NCBI GenBank assembly: GCA_002310075.1
Contig: DBXU01000052.1
Span: 3,475-16,428, forward strand
Direction: 5' to 3'
Length of the DNA: 12,954 nucleotides
Source of the DNA: Bacteroidales bacterium UBA1204
Lineage (GTDB): Bacteria > Bacteroidota > Bacteroidia > Bacteroidales > F082
The stretch's first letter is position 1. Each line of letters starts with the position of its first letter. Position numbers and translations under genes: made by a program. Positions 1-7,338 of this stretch are shown piece after piece. The notes under the pieces are model-generated. The model worked only from the letters and a program-made list of their open reading frames with translations, had not been told where the DNA came from and searched no databases.

Positions 1-60
1 TGAATTCTGAATTTGTTCTTTGTTCTCTGATCTTTGTTCTTCTAATCGTGAATTATGAAT
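1..60. repeat. Low-complexity T/C-rich intergenic repeat bounded by short direct repeats
   Basis: The first 60 bases lie beyond the lipoprotein stop codon and contain no gene. A 12-base word at 1-12 (tgaattctgaat) returns at 49-60 with one mismatch. Between them is a T/C-rich tract built from repeated ttgttct-type words. Its style resembles the short, simple, multicopy intergenic sequences seen in Bacteroidales genomes, and the insert inside vsr at about 1291-1330 has a similar composition. That the two belong to one family is inference. Truncation at the window edge prevents defining its full extent. Confidence 0.4.
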
Positions 61-62
61 CG

Positions 63-980
63 CTAAAATTCCACTGCTTCCCAGCCGTAGTCTTGGTAGT
101 GGTGGACGTTGAGGTTGTGCTGGTTGACATACTCGCGCAGTTGCTCTTTGCGGACGGTTTCGCGGAGAGTCTCGTTGGAATGGATGTTCTGGTAGATGTC
201 GAAATAGTCGCCGAAGATACGTTGGGCGCTGGCTTCGTTGCCGGCTCCATCTACGGTCTGCGCAAAGCCGGTCACCTTGCACTGGTCGCCGTCTTTGGTC
301 AGAGTCATCAGGCCTGCGTGGTTACCGCCGGAGACGCACTTCAGCGTGTCGCCCACTTGATTGTACCAAAGCACCCAGAAGTCGCCCATGAAGAGTGCGT
401 CTTCTTCGTGTACCATCATTATCGTGGGGATGCAGATCTCGCCTTTCTTGTATTGTTCGCCGATTTCCTTCACCAGGTAGTCGCTGATGGCCATTCGCAC
501 GGCCTGCTCTTTCTTGTTGATGGCAATATGGCGGATGCATTCGGCCTTGTGTCCGTCGAAGTCAGCGATGAGCCATTTCCCATCCACTTTTTCCATATAG
601 AGCTTGTGTTCTACCACACCGGATGATTCGTCAAAGGAGCCGTCTTCCCATTTCTGGCGCACTTTGAGCGTAGCTACGGCATGAGTTTTGTCGGTCAGTT
701 CTACGCCGCTTACTTCAAAATCGGCGGTGGTGCCACCGTTGCCGGTTACAAAATAGTAGAGCCATTCGTGGTCCATGCCCTCAAACTCGGGAAGTCGGTT
801 GAACATGGTGTCGAGCACGGCGTAGAAGTCGGCTGTCATGTACGGTTTAGCAGCCTCCTGCAGTTCGTGGTCGGGAATGTATTGGCACAATTCGGCTGCA
901 CGTTGGCGCAGTTGTTTTTCTGAATCTTGGCATGCCGCAAGCAATAGGGCGGCGAAGGCAATCAATAATAGTTTTTTCAT
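63..980 (-). CDS. Hypothetical secreted lipoprotein
   Basis: A 305-aa protein of unknown function, predicted to be a lipoprotein. The N-terminus has two lysines, a hydrophobic core at residues 4-16 and a lipobox ending LLAAC, so Cys17 would be the lipidated residue. The following QDSEK has acidic residues close to the Cys, in keeping with the surface-export signal of Bacteroidota lipoproteins (inference). The mature part is hydrophilic, and two segments (about residues 95-140 and 215-245) look like beta-strand-rich small domains. A loose resemblance to DUF3828/NTF2-like lipoproteins is possible, but I do not recognise a family with certainty. The start is fixed by the signal peptide. The gene begins 18 bases after the vsr stop, so it may be cotranscribed with TSCPD and vsr. 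No catalytic motif is visible. Confidence 0.85.
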   Translation of the reverse strand: MKKLLLIAFAALLLAACQDSEKQLRQRAAELCQYIPDHELQEAAKPYMTADFYAVLDTMFNRLPEFEGMDHEWLYYFVTGNGGTTADFEVSGVELTDKTHAVATLKVRQKWEDGSFDESSGVVEHKLYMEKVDGKWLIADFDGHKAECIRHIAINKKEQAVRMAISDYLVKEIGEQYKKGEICIPTIMMVHEEDALFMGDFWVLWYNQVGDTLKCVSGGNHAGLMTLTKDGDQCKVTGFAQTVDGAGNEASAQRIFGDYFDIYQNIHSNETLRETVRKEQLREYVNQHNLNVHHYQDYGWEAVEF

Positions 981-998
981 AGTTGTGTGATTTATAGG

Positions 999-1550
999 TT
1001 AATTGTATTCTATTGATTCTTCTGCAGCGATGGGCAGGTCTGCCTCCTCAACATGGATGTAGGCGACGGCTTTGCGGCTCAGTGTTTTGAGGTAGTAGTC
1101 TTGCAGACTGACTTCCACTTGCCTCATGGTTTGTTCAATGACGGATGCTTTCAGTTGGCACTCCCAGATGACCAGCACCTGCCAGCCGTTATCTTGTAAT
1201 ACCTTGTAATTCTGCTGGTCACGTTCCTGGTTCCGCCGAATCTTATTCACCCAAAACTCCCGATTGGACTGTGGAATTTTGCAACATTTCGAGTTCTCCA
1301 CTCTCAACTCTCCGTTCTCAGTTCTCCACACGATTTCGTGTCCGTGCCAGAAACAGCCGTTTACAAAAATGGCCGTCCGGTACTTGCGCATCACGATGTC
1401 GGGTTTGCCGGGCACTCCGCGCACATTGAGGCGGTAGCGGTAGCCGTGATTCCACAGCCATTGCCGCACCTTCAGCTCAGGCTTGGTGTTGCGGCTGCGG
1501 ATGTGCGACATGCAGCGATGACGTTGGATGGGAGTGAGGCGGTCGGTCAT
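999..1550 (-). CDS. vsr: Very short patch repair (Vsr) endonuclease, with a repeat-derived insert
   Basis: A 183-aa Vsr-family DNA mismatch endonuclease, which nicks 5' of T in T:G mismatches left by deamination of 5-methylcytosine. Visible family features are IRSRNTKPE at 17-25 (Glu25), GKPDIV with the metal-binding Asp51, and NGCFWHGHE at 64-72 with Cys66, Trp68, His69 and His71. These fall at the same numbers as in E. coli Vsr. The WEC motif is at 129-131. Codons for about residues 73-88 are a repeat-like insert between His71 and the next zinc-ligand cysteine. A C-terminal tail of about 45 residues extends past the usual domain. I chose the Met at 1550 because its ATG overlaps the stop of the upstream TSCPD gene (ATGA) and gives family-like numbering; a Met 14 codons further upstream is less likely. 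The m5C methyltransferases elsewhere in the window provide a possible reason for its presence. Confidence 0.93.
   Translation of the reverse strand: MTDRLTPIQRHRCMSHIRSRNTKPELKVRQWLWNHGYRYRLNVRGVPGKPDIVMRKYRTAIFVNGCFWHGHEIVWRTENGELRVENSKCCKIPQSNREFWVNKIRRNQERDQQNYKVLQDNGWQVLVIWECQLKASVIEQTMRQVEVSLQDYYLKTLSRKAVAYIHVEEADLPIAAEESIEYN
1291..1330. repeat. Simple-repeat insert inside vsr
   Basis: A T/C-rich stretch (A/G-rich on the coding strand) made of repeated gttctc/ctctca words. The 8-mer gttctcca occurs at 1293-1300 and again at 1321-1328. It encodes residues that replace the short HGHE-to-Cys link of ordinary Vsr proteins. Relative to E. coli Vsr the WEC cysteine is shifted from 117 to 131, a net gain of 14 residues (42 bases, reading frame kept). 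The composition looks like a mobile intergenic repeat rather than a protein-derived segment. That it was inserted recently is inference. Confidence 0.55.
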
Positions 1551-1798
1551 TTTTTCAGTTCCTCCAAAGCGCGACAAAGTTGGTCTGGACAAGAGGTGTA
1601 GTTGTCGCCACAGCGGATGCCGTTGAGTTTTTCTATCACGTCATCAATTTTCTGACCTGTAACCAGCTTACAAATTCCTTGCAGGTTGCCGTTGCAGCCA
1701 CCCACAAAGAACACCTGTTGGATAACGCCATTGTCATCCACGGTCACATCAATATATTGGGAGCAAGTGTTTTGGGTTTTGTAGAGGGTGTGTTTCAT
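1547..1798 (-). CDS. TSCPD domain-containing small protein (TIGR03905-like)
   Basis: An 83-aa protein of the TSCPD family, named for its conserved Thr-Ser-Cys-Pro-Asp motif, here at residues 68-72. Other cysteines at 12, 35, 43, 63 and 75 and a GGCNGNLQGI segment at 33-42 fit the small stand-alone Bacteroidales/Firmicutes members. The domain also occurs at the C-terminus of some ribonucleotide reductases, where it probably binds metal; the function of the stand-alone form is unknown. I chose the Met at 1798 because family proteins begin close to the TxxTCS region and a candidate promoter lies just upstream. A Met 16 codons earlier would add a hydrophobic FRFVIFFLF stretch that overlaps that promoter. 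The stop overlaps the vsr start by 4 nt, so the two are probably translationally coupled. Confidence 0.88.
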   Translation of the reverse strand: MKHTLYKTQNTCSQYIDVTVDDNGVIQQVFFVGGCNGNLQGICKLVTGQKIDDVIEKLNGIRCGDNYTSCPDQLCRALEELKK

Positions 1799-1818
1799 GA
1801 CAAAAAGAAAAAATATTA

Positions 1819-1847
1819 CAAATCTAAAACTGTCATCATCAATCAAA
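1819..1847 (-). promoter_or_regulatory. Candidate Bacteroidota promoter for TSCPD-vsr-lipoprotein
   Basis: On the minus strand a TAGATTTG at 1826-1819 fits the Bacteroides -7 consensus TAnnTTTG. A TTTG at 1847-1844 could be the -33 element, with 17 bases between them, which is slightly short. It would start transcription roughly 10-15 bases upstream of the chosen TSCPD start codon. No Shine-Dalgarno sequence is visible; the leader is T-rich. Confidence 0.42.
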
Positions 1848-1898
1848 AATACATCAATTGTTCACATCAGGACAACACTACAATCCATCTGGGGCAGG

Positions 1899-1991
1899 TC
1901 AGGGTGAAGTCGATAAAACAGACCCGCACCCGCGGTCGATGACGGTGAGCGGCGGGAAGAAGATGGTGAGGAGGATGCGGAGGAGGGGCAT
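1899..1991 (-). pseudogene. Frameshifted remnant of a Pmp3/YqaE-like small membrane protein
   Basis: A reading frame opens with ATG at 1991 and encodes MPLLRILLTIFF, then PPLTVIDRGCGSVL, then meets a stop at 1899 after 30 codons. This matches the first half of the Pmp3/YqaE (UPF0057) family, whose members have a hydrophobic helix, a PPLAV turn, a GCG motif, and a second helix containing LTLxGWxPG. The second half is recoverable only by changing frame in the T-run after GCGSV. It then reads FIDFTLTC and WIVVLS down to about 1866, a degraded version of the second helix. The simplest reading is a lost T followed by decay. The sequence is GC-rich, unlike the R-M genes just upstream. The gap from 1992 to 2038 contains nothing else I can recognise. 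Confidence 0.6.
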
Positions 1992-2038
1992 GGTGGTAAG
2001 TTTAGATTATTATAAGGTTTGAAGGAATAGCAAAGTTG

Positions 2039-4450
2039 TCATATTGCTTGTAAATCCTTTAGTTTAACCAACATGAATGGGCTCTTTTGACTGCCCCAAA
2101 AAATAGAGGAAATATCTCTTATGTTAAACAATAATCCTTGCAAATCGGGTTCCGTGTCATCTGGTTTTCGGATACGCATCATGAAATACGATGCGTGACT
2201 CGGTTCTTCTGGATAATTGGATAACTCAAGTTTTTCTTTGGTCCAAACATCATGTCTACTGTGAACTATTTTGCAAATATTGCCAACAGTCTCCTCGCCT
2301 TTATTGCGTAAAAGCAAATATTTAGCTTTCATCCATGGAACATCTGCTATTTTGTCAAGCGGAATGTTGTACCATAATTTATCGAAAGTCCATTGTCGCT
2401 TTGCTTCGTTACCAATCCAAGCTATCAATACAAGATTATCATCCATGATACTTGCCTTTTGTTCTTCTGTTACATATGCCAATGTCCTTTGTGGCTTAGC
2501 TTTTACCACATGGGCTTCTGTGCTAACGTGCTTCATTAGGATTTCTTCCAGATGAAGTCGGAGTAACCTATCACTGTTTGGAAGTAGAGGGAATGCACCG
2601 ATATTGACACTTTCAATACTAGCACTATAATAACGCTTCTTTATGTATTCATCTTCGCCTCTACCTGGGAAAAGGATGTATCCACCTATTATTTCTTTAG
2701 AACGATATGGTTCGTGCTCTTTGCTATAATAAATGGCATCACGGTAGCGGTGCATTTGGTTTATAGCATCTGTTGGAGGATAATCGCCACCTGGCATATT
2801 GTTATTTTCAATGATGTCTTGTTCCTCAAAATCCATGTCAAGTTGTTTGTCGTTGATGACACGGTACTTGGCATCATAGAGATATGTCAGCATCACCTCG
2901 CCTGATTCTTTACGAATATTAAGCACAATATCGGGACGTTGTTCGGTTGTCGCAGTGTTGATGCCCAAGTCATATATACCCTTACCACTCCTACGATTAA
3001 ATGTATGCTGATAATGCAGCGTAACCACATCACCATGATGAGATTCCAACCATACTTTCCTTTGAGCAGAATCTGCTTCAACGGGTTCTGGGTAGTGGTA
3101 CTCCACAATATGTTCTAGAGAAGAATTAGTGAAGGGGTTGAGTAGCGTCCCTTTAGGTTCAGTCACCAGTTGCTCGTGTTCCGGTTTGTTACAATCTATA
3201 CCCAAAACATCTGCTACTATTTTTTTCATCTTAATGAAACACCATAGTTCGTAGATTTCCCAAATCTGTAAAGTACCGATGTTTGCGGCACCATTATATA
3301 GGTCGATACCTCTTTTAAGTTTCAACCAATCCTTATAAATCTGCTGGTATCCTGCTCTGCTCTGCAAAACCAGACTCTCTTGCTTTAATCCATCAAACCT
3401 ACCCACGGACTTAAAGAAAGGGTGTTTTGAAAGCTTTTTCAAGGAGTCTTGATAGTCCTTCCACATTTGTCTATGCCTATCTGACAACTCTTGTTGTGAG
3501 GCATTTAGTACGGTGGAGATAATGGAAGAAAGCTTTTTTTCGATGCTTTGAAGCGTATATTTCACAAAACGGTTTTCCAACGTGTCGTTGGTGGAATGAA
3601 CTTCGTCATAGCCGAAATAGTATTCTTCCAGTTTGCCCTCCTTTTCTACCTCACCGTAACGCTCTTCCATTGCTGGAGTCCAAAACTTGATTTGCTCGGC
3701 CTTTCGGGATGTTCTTGCATTTACAATTTGGGAGTGGGGGTTTTGAATCACTCTCTTAATGTTTTTCACATAATCAACAACCACACTCTGAAATGCTGCC
3801 ATCCATGTGGCATCAGTGTTCAAGCGGCCACGACTGAATTGTTGAAGCGTTATGCTAAGGTATCGATATATTACGTTCTCGTATTCCTCGTTTACTTCGC
3901 GCAGCAGCGACTTATAATCATTTTTTGTGTCAAGCTTAGGTGAAACAACGTCAAAGGTAATAAAGCATTCCTTGCGGATGCCGTTTTTCTGATAAGCAAA
4001 GTCTAATTTGAATAGTCCGGGTTCGTTAAGGAAATCAAGTTCACCAGTCAGGTATTTATCTTTATGTCCTTCAAGCTCTTCATCGTAGAAGAAGCTATCT
4101 TCAACATCTTTCCTTACATGACGTATCTCAGGTTGCGACCCCTCGTCAGCTCCGCGAAAAATGATCCGGATTTGATATTTACAGGTCTCGAAGACTACTG
4201 GCCAAAGTTTGTCCCATGAATTACTTCTTTGGAACTCTTCTGTTTCTCTTGTCTCAGGGTTATAAAGACGCAGATCACATTCGTCCTTCGACGTATAGCG
4301 GCAATATTCCTTTGGCGCATCAATTTCAGGGTTTGAATGTCGGGTATGATTGATGCGTCCTTTGAAACGCTCCCATGAATAGCTGATGTCCTGCGTTCGG
4401 ACAATCACCTCGTAGTCAGGATGAATATATCTCAGAACCTCTGTTTGCAT
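2039..4450 (-). CDS. McrC-like PD-(D/E)XK restriction nuclease (DUF2357), LlaJI R2 / BsuMI YdjA type
   Basis: An 803-aa protein with a long N-terminal DUF2357-type region and a C-terminal nuclease domain. The segment at 286-298 contains ENRFVKY, the signature that McrC/DUF2357 proteins share. The catalytic PD-(D/E)XK core is visible as RPDIVL (Asp507) and, 19 residues on, YDAKYR (Asp526, Lys528). A helix with INQMHRYRDAIYY (563-575) follows, as in McrC. In McrBC-like enzymes this subunit joins the AAA+ ring and supplies DNA cleavage. It is the last gene of the operon, 15 bases after the McrB-like gene. At about 800 residues it is much longer than E. coli McrC (about 350), in keeping with the DUF2357 branch. 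No frameshift or missing catalytic residue is seen. No clear terminator follows. Confidence 0.9.
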   Translation of the reverse strand: MQTEVLRYIHPDYEVIVRTQDISYSWERFKGRINHTRHSNPEIDAPKEYCRYTSKDECDLRLYNPETRETEEFQRSNSWDKLWPVVFETCKYQIRIIFRGADEGSQPEIRHVRKDVEDSFFYDEELEGHKDKYLTGELDFLNEPGLFKLDFAYQKNGIRKECFITFDVVSPKLDTKNDYKSLLREVNEEYENVIYRYLSITLQQFSRGRLNTDATWMAAFQSVVVDYVKNIKRVIQNPHSQIVNARTSRKAEQIKFWTPAMEERYGEVEKEGKLEEYYFGYDEVHSTNDTLENRFVKYTLQSIEKKLSSIISTVLNASQQELSDRHRQMWKDYQDSLKKLSKHPFFKSVGRFDGLKQESLVLQSRAGYQQIYKDWLKLKRGIDLYNGAANIGTLQIWEIYELWCFIKMKKIVADVLGIDCNKPEHEQLVTEPKGTLLNPFTNSSLEHIVEYHYPEPVEADSAQRKVWLESHHGDVVTLHYQHTFNRRSGKGIYDLGINTATTEQRPDIVLNIRKESGEVMLTYLYDAKYRVINDKQLDMDFEEQDIIENNNMPGGDYPPTDAINQMHRYRDAIYYSKEHEPYRSKEIIGGYILFPGRGEDEYIKKRYYSASIESVNIGAFPLLPNSDRLLRLHLEEILMKHVSTEAHVVKAKPQRTLAYVTEEQKASIMDDNLVLIAWIGNEAKRQWTFDKLWYNIPLDKIADVPWMKAKYLLLRNKGEETVGNICKIVHSRHDVWTKEKLELSNYPEEPSHASYFMMRIRKPDDTEPDLQGLLFNIRDISSIFWGSQKSPFMLVKLKDLQAI

Positions 4451-4465
4451 AAGTATCGCAAATCA

Positions 4466-6322
4466 TTATGGCCAGAAACGCGTGAATTCTTGGTTTTCCA
4501 GTCTTATTCTCATTTCCTGTATCTTTTCTCTAGCGCTTTGCGGATGTTCGTTTTCTTCTTGGCTTGTTTGGATGTCAGGTGCTAATGCTTCCAACCACTC
4601 CAAACGGTCATTAAAATCTATTCCGCACTCATCCTTATATCTTTTAGACAACGCGAACATTTCTGCATCGCCCTCAATTCGAGGAAGAATCTTCATTAAT
4701 AGGATATTATTTAACGCTTGATTTATTATGTCGTCCAGATTGGCATCATCACCTTTTTCGTCAAGTATCACGCCTACCATAATTGTAAGTTCGTTCAATA
4801 CTCGATAACTTACCTCAAATGGCGTGCCTTTCAACACTTTATTGATAGCATCTAATCGTTCGGGCAGCTTTTTCATAATATCATCCGCCTTTGAGTGATG
4901 CTTTACAAGAACCTCATCGGCAGTTACATAATTCTGCTTGAAAGCATTCTGCCATTCCAACTGCTTTTCCTCTTCAAGGTATTCCAAGTTTTTGCTACCA
5001 CCAAAAATATCTGCAAGCCGTCCACCGTTCATTTCAATGGTCATCGCTCGGTCTATTACCTTGCGTGAGAATTGATGCGTTGTATCATCCATATTTACCG
5101 TTCCTATTATCAACACATTATCTGGTAGAGTTAAGCCTTCTGTAATCAGGTCAAACTTGTTAGTTTCTTCTACAATATCATTTTCGTCACCAGGATTAAT
5201 GCCAAACAACTCCATATAGATTTGACGGTCTGTTAACGTCTTCTTGAGAGTCGCACTGTTTTCAGAATAGTTCAGCTTTACATTCTCTAACTCTTGGAAA
5301 TATTTAGCTTCAACAAAGGCTTCTGTCTTGATTATGTCAGGAGTTGTTTGGGGATGTTTGCGTGTCTCAAGGATGCTCAATATCTCTGCAAAATACTGCT
5401 CAACTGGCGCGAGGTTCATTTCATCTAAACAAACAAAGAAGGGCACATTGGGGAACATTTTGGCTTTTATAAGGAATTTCACAAACTTCGTGAATTGGTA
5501 TCCACCCTTGCCCAATCTGCTGTAATATCCAAGTAATTCCGTCGAATCATGCCAATTGGGTTTCACCTCTATCATGCAGTAGTTACCAGGAGTTGTACCG
5601 TCTTTATCTTGCAAATAAGAAGGGCATGACTTAAAAGCAAATTCGCGTACAATGCGACTTTTTCCCGTTCCAGAAATGCCTGCAAGAAGTAAAAAAGGTT
5701 TGGTTCTAATTGCGGTAGTGAATTGCTGATAAATAGAAACCTCTTTTAATTCACTTTCATGTTTTTGTATGGGAATTGGATGATTCTTTGCTCCATCTAT
5801 TATATCAAGGTAGTAATAGATAAACTCGGGGCGGAACAGTATAACACTGTCTATTTGACACATGCCCGTTAGATATGCTCTTTGCAACCCATTTGTTCTT
5901 GTTCCTCTAAGACTTGGATTCCCTGCAAAATCATACCCTCTCCAGTCGTATCCTGATAGTATATAATCAGGAGATCCGTTCCCATCATCAATTGTATAAA
6001 TTCCCAAAACCACTGTCAGCCAATCGGCCTCTTCATTAACAGGATAAGATGTCCCTAATTGCATCTTATATTCATCAGGTTGTCTACTCTCATCGCGAAT
6101 AGACGAGATATAAAGATTTATTTTCCAATTCTTTGAAAGACATTTTGTTTCTACTTTCCAAAAAGAACCTGATTGGTTTTCAACAGATAATACCTGCCAA
6201 TTTTTCTGTTGAAAAATGGCTTGAATAACGGCTTTCTGTTCCGTTTTTGAACCAGGCCACAAAACGGTTTTTCTTTCAGCTATTGTTCCGTCGTGATTGA
6301 TTTGTTGATGAGTATCTGCCAT
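4466..6322 (-). CDS. McrB-like AAA+ NTPase restriction subunit, LlaJI R1 / BsuMI YdiS type
   Basis: A 618-aa motor subunit expected to hydrolyse GTP (or another NTP) and assemble with the McrC-like nuclease. The AAA+ domain starts near residue 205. Walker A is GISGTGKS (215-222), Walker B is FFVCLDEMN (295-303, Asp300/Glu301), and sensor 1 is GTVNMDD (407-413). An arginine in VIDRA (Arg425) sits where the arginine finger or sensor normally lies. E. coli McrB has an MNTAD motif near sensor 1; here it is VNMDD, as in other DUF2357-partner McrB proteins, so strict GTP specificity is not certain. Residues 1-190 form a separate N-terminal domain with DYILSGYDWRGYDFAGNPSL (119-138). By analogy with LlaJI R1 it probably reads the DNA site. 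The start lies 2 nt after the m5C methyltransferase stop. Confidence 0.9.
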   Translation of the reverse strand: MADTHQQINHDGTIAERKTVLWPGSKTEQKAVIQAIFQQKNWQVLSVENQSGSFWKVETKCLSKNWKINLYISSIRDESRQPDEYKMQLGTSYPVNEEADWLTVVLGIYTIDDGNGSPDYILSGYDWRGYDFAGNPSLRGTRTNGLQRAYLTGMCQIDSVILFRPEFIYYYLDIIDGAKNHPIPIQKHESELKEVSIYQQFTTAIRTKPFLLLAGISGTGKSRIVREFAFKSCPSYLQDKDGTTPGNYCMIEVKPNWHDSTELLGYYSRLGKGGYQFTKFVKFLIKAKMFPNVPFFVCLDEMNLAPVEQYFAEILSILETRKHPQTTPDIIKTEAFVEAKYFQELENVKLNYSENSATLKKTLTDRQIYMELFGINPGDENDIVEETNKFDLITEGLTLPDNVLIIGTVNMDDTTHQFSRKVIDRAMTIEMNGGRLADIFGGSKNLEYLEEEKQLEWQNAFKQNYVTADEVLVKHHSKADDIMKKLPERLDAINKVLKGTPFEVSYRVLNELTIMVGVILDEKGDDANLDDIINQALNNILLMKILPRIEGDAEMFALSKRYKDECGIDFNDRLEWLEALAPDIQTSQEENEHPQSAREKIQEMRIRLENQEFTRFWP

Positions 6323-6324
6323 AA

Positions 6325-7338
6325 TTATAAGTGTTTTTTGATTTCTGATGCAATTATCTGAGCCAATTTTGATGGAACGGCATTACCAACCTGCCTCCAT
6401 TGGTCTTTAATATCACCACATAAAACGTAGGAATCATCAATTGTTTGAATCCTTTTTATTTCACTTATTCTCAAAAAACGATTACGCCAATGAAAAGGGC
6501 CTTGATTGTTGGAAAAACTGGCTTGAATTGTCCAAGACGGCCTGTTTGGAGTTAGCTTCAGTAAAAACGTCCAGTATCTTGATTTCCATTTAAAAATTGG
6601 CTCGGGATAACCCTCGTGTTCTGTATAATATAGATAGTTTTTCCCAGGGGGAATGCCAACAAGTAATTCGTAGTCTTTAGACCCTGGTCTTTGTTTCTTT
6701 TCTTCTTCTGTGATGTTATCTGAATCCGAAAGGACTTCACCGCAAGTCACCCATTTTTTTGTTCCATTTAATCCTTTTTCAGAATGAGTCTCTTTAGGAA
6801 ATACAAAGGTTCCCATTTCTTTTTTCAATCCAACACATAGAAATCTTTTGCGAGTTTGAGGAACGCCATAGTTGGCAGCGTTTACTATCTTGTATGTTAT
6901 ATTATAGCCAAGTGCCTCCGAACGCTCCTTGAGAAAGTGCATGGGTTCTTGATATGTCTTGAATGTAAAGCCATCTACATTTTCAAAAACAAACATTTTA
7001 GGGTTAATTTCCTCAATTGCTCTGAAATACTCTGGAACAGCAAAACCCGCTTTTTCATCTTCAAACCCCCCTTTCTTATTTGTAAGATAATGCCTTGTTT
7101 GGCTATATGGAGGACAAGGAGGGCCACCAATAACAACATCGACTTTGTCTTTATATTCAGTAAAATCGATTTGTCTAATATCGCTACAGATTATTTTATT
7201 TGCCGCTTTATTTGCTTCTAAGGTTTTGCAAGCTACATCCCAAACATCAGTTGCTAAAACAGTATGGAACCCTGCTTTTTTAAAGCCTAGATCAAGACCG
7301 CCACAACCAGAAAACAGACTTACAACGATGTTCTTCAT
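6325..7338 (-). CDS. DNA (cytosine-5-)-methyltransferase (second of tandem pair)
   Basis: A 337-aa m5C methyltransferase using S-adenosylmethionine. Motif I is SLFSGCGGLDLGF (7-19). Motif IV is GGPPCPPYS with the catalytic Cys75; CPP instead of the usual CQG/CQP is a minor variation. Motif VI is FENVDGF (Glu119). Motif VIII is VPQTRKRF (159-166), and motif X is QVGNAVP (316-322). The region between VIII and X, the usual target-recognition region, contains SRYWTFLLKL, RPSWTI and GPFHW. The same words occur in the neighbouring methyltransferase, so the two are homologous here and may recognise related half-sites or opposite strands of one site. Its ATG shares one base with the stop of the upstream methyltransferase (TAATG), indicating coupled translation. 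It would protect host DNA from the McrB/McrC-like pair. Confidence 0.95.
   Translation of the reverse strand: MKNIVVSLFSGCGGLDLGFKKAGFHTVLATDVWDVACKTLEANKAANKIICSDIRQIDFTEYKDKVDVVIGGPPCPPYSQTRHYLTNKKGGFEDEKAGFAVPEYFRAIEEINPKMFVFENVDGFTFKTYQEPMHFLKERSEALGYNITYKIVNAANYGVPQTRKRFLCVGLKKEMGTFVFPKETHSEKGLNGTKKWVTCGEVLSDSDNITEEEKKQRPGSKDYELLVGIPPGKNYLYYTEHEGYPEPIFKWKSRYWTFLLKLTPNRPSWTIQASFSNNQGPFHWRNRFLRISEIKRIQTIDDSYVLCGDIKDQWRQVGNAVPSKLAQIIASEIKKHL

Noticed and set aside
48..626. A 192-codon plus-strand open frame opposite the lipoprotein gene
   Set aside because: The minus-strand frame has a clear signal peptide and lipobox, and the plus frame has the valine/alanine-rich look of an antisense shadow.
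1580..1942. A 120-codon plus-strand frame across TSCPD and the Pmp3 remnant
   Set aside because: It is antisense to a protein with a clear TSCPD motif and shows no family features of its own.
3548..3943. A 131-codon plus-strand frame inside the McrC-like gene
   Set aside because: It lies opposite conserved DUF2357 sequence, including ENRFVKY, so it is a shadow.
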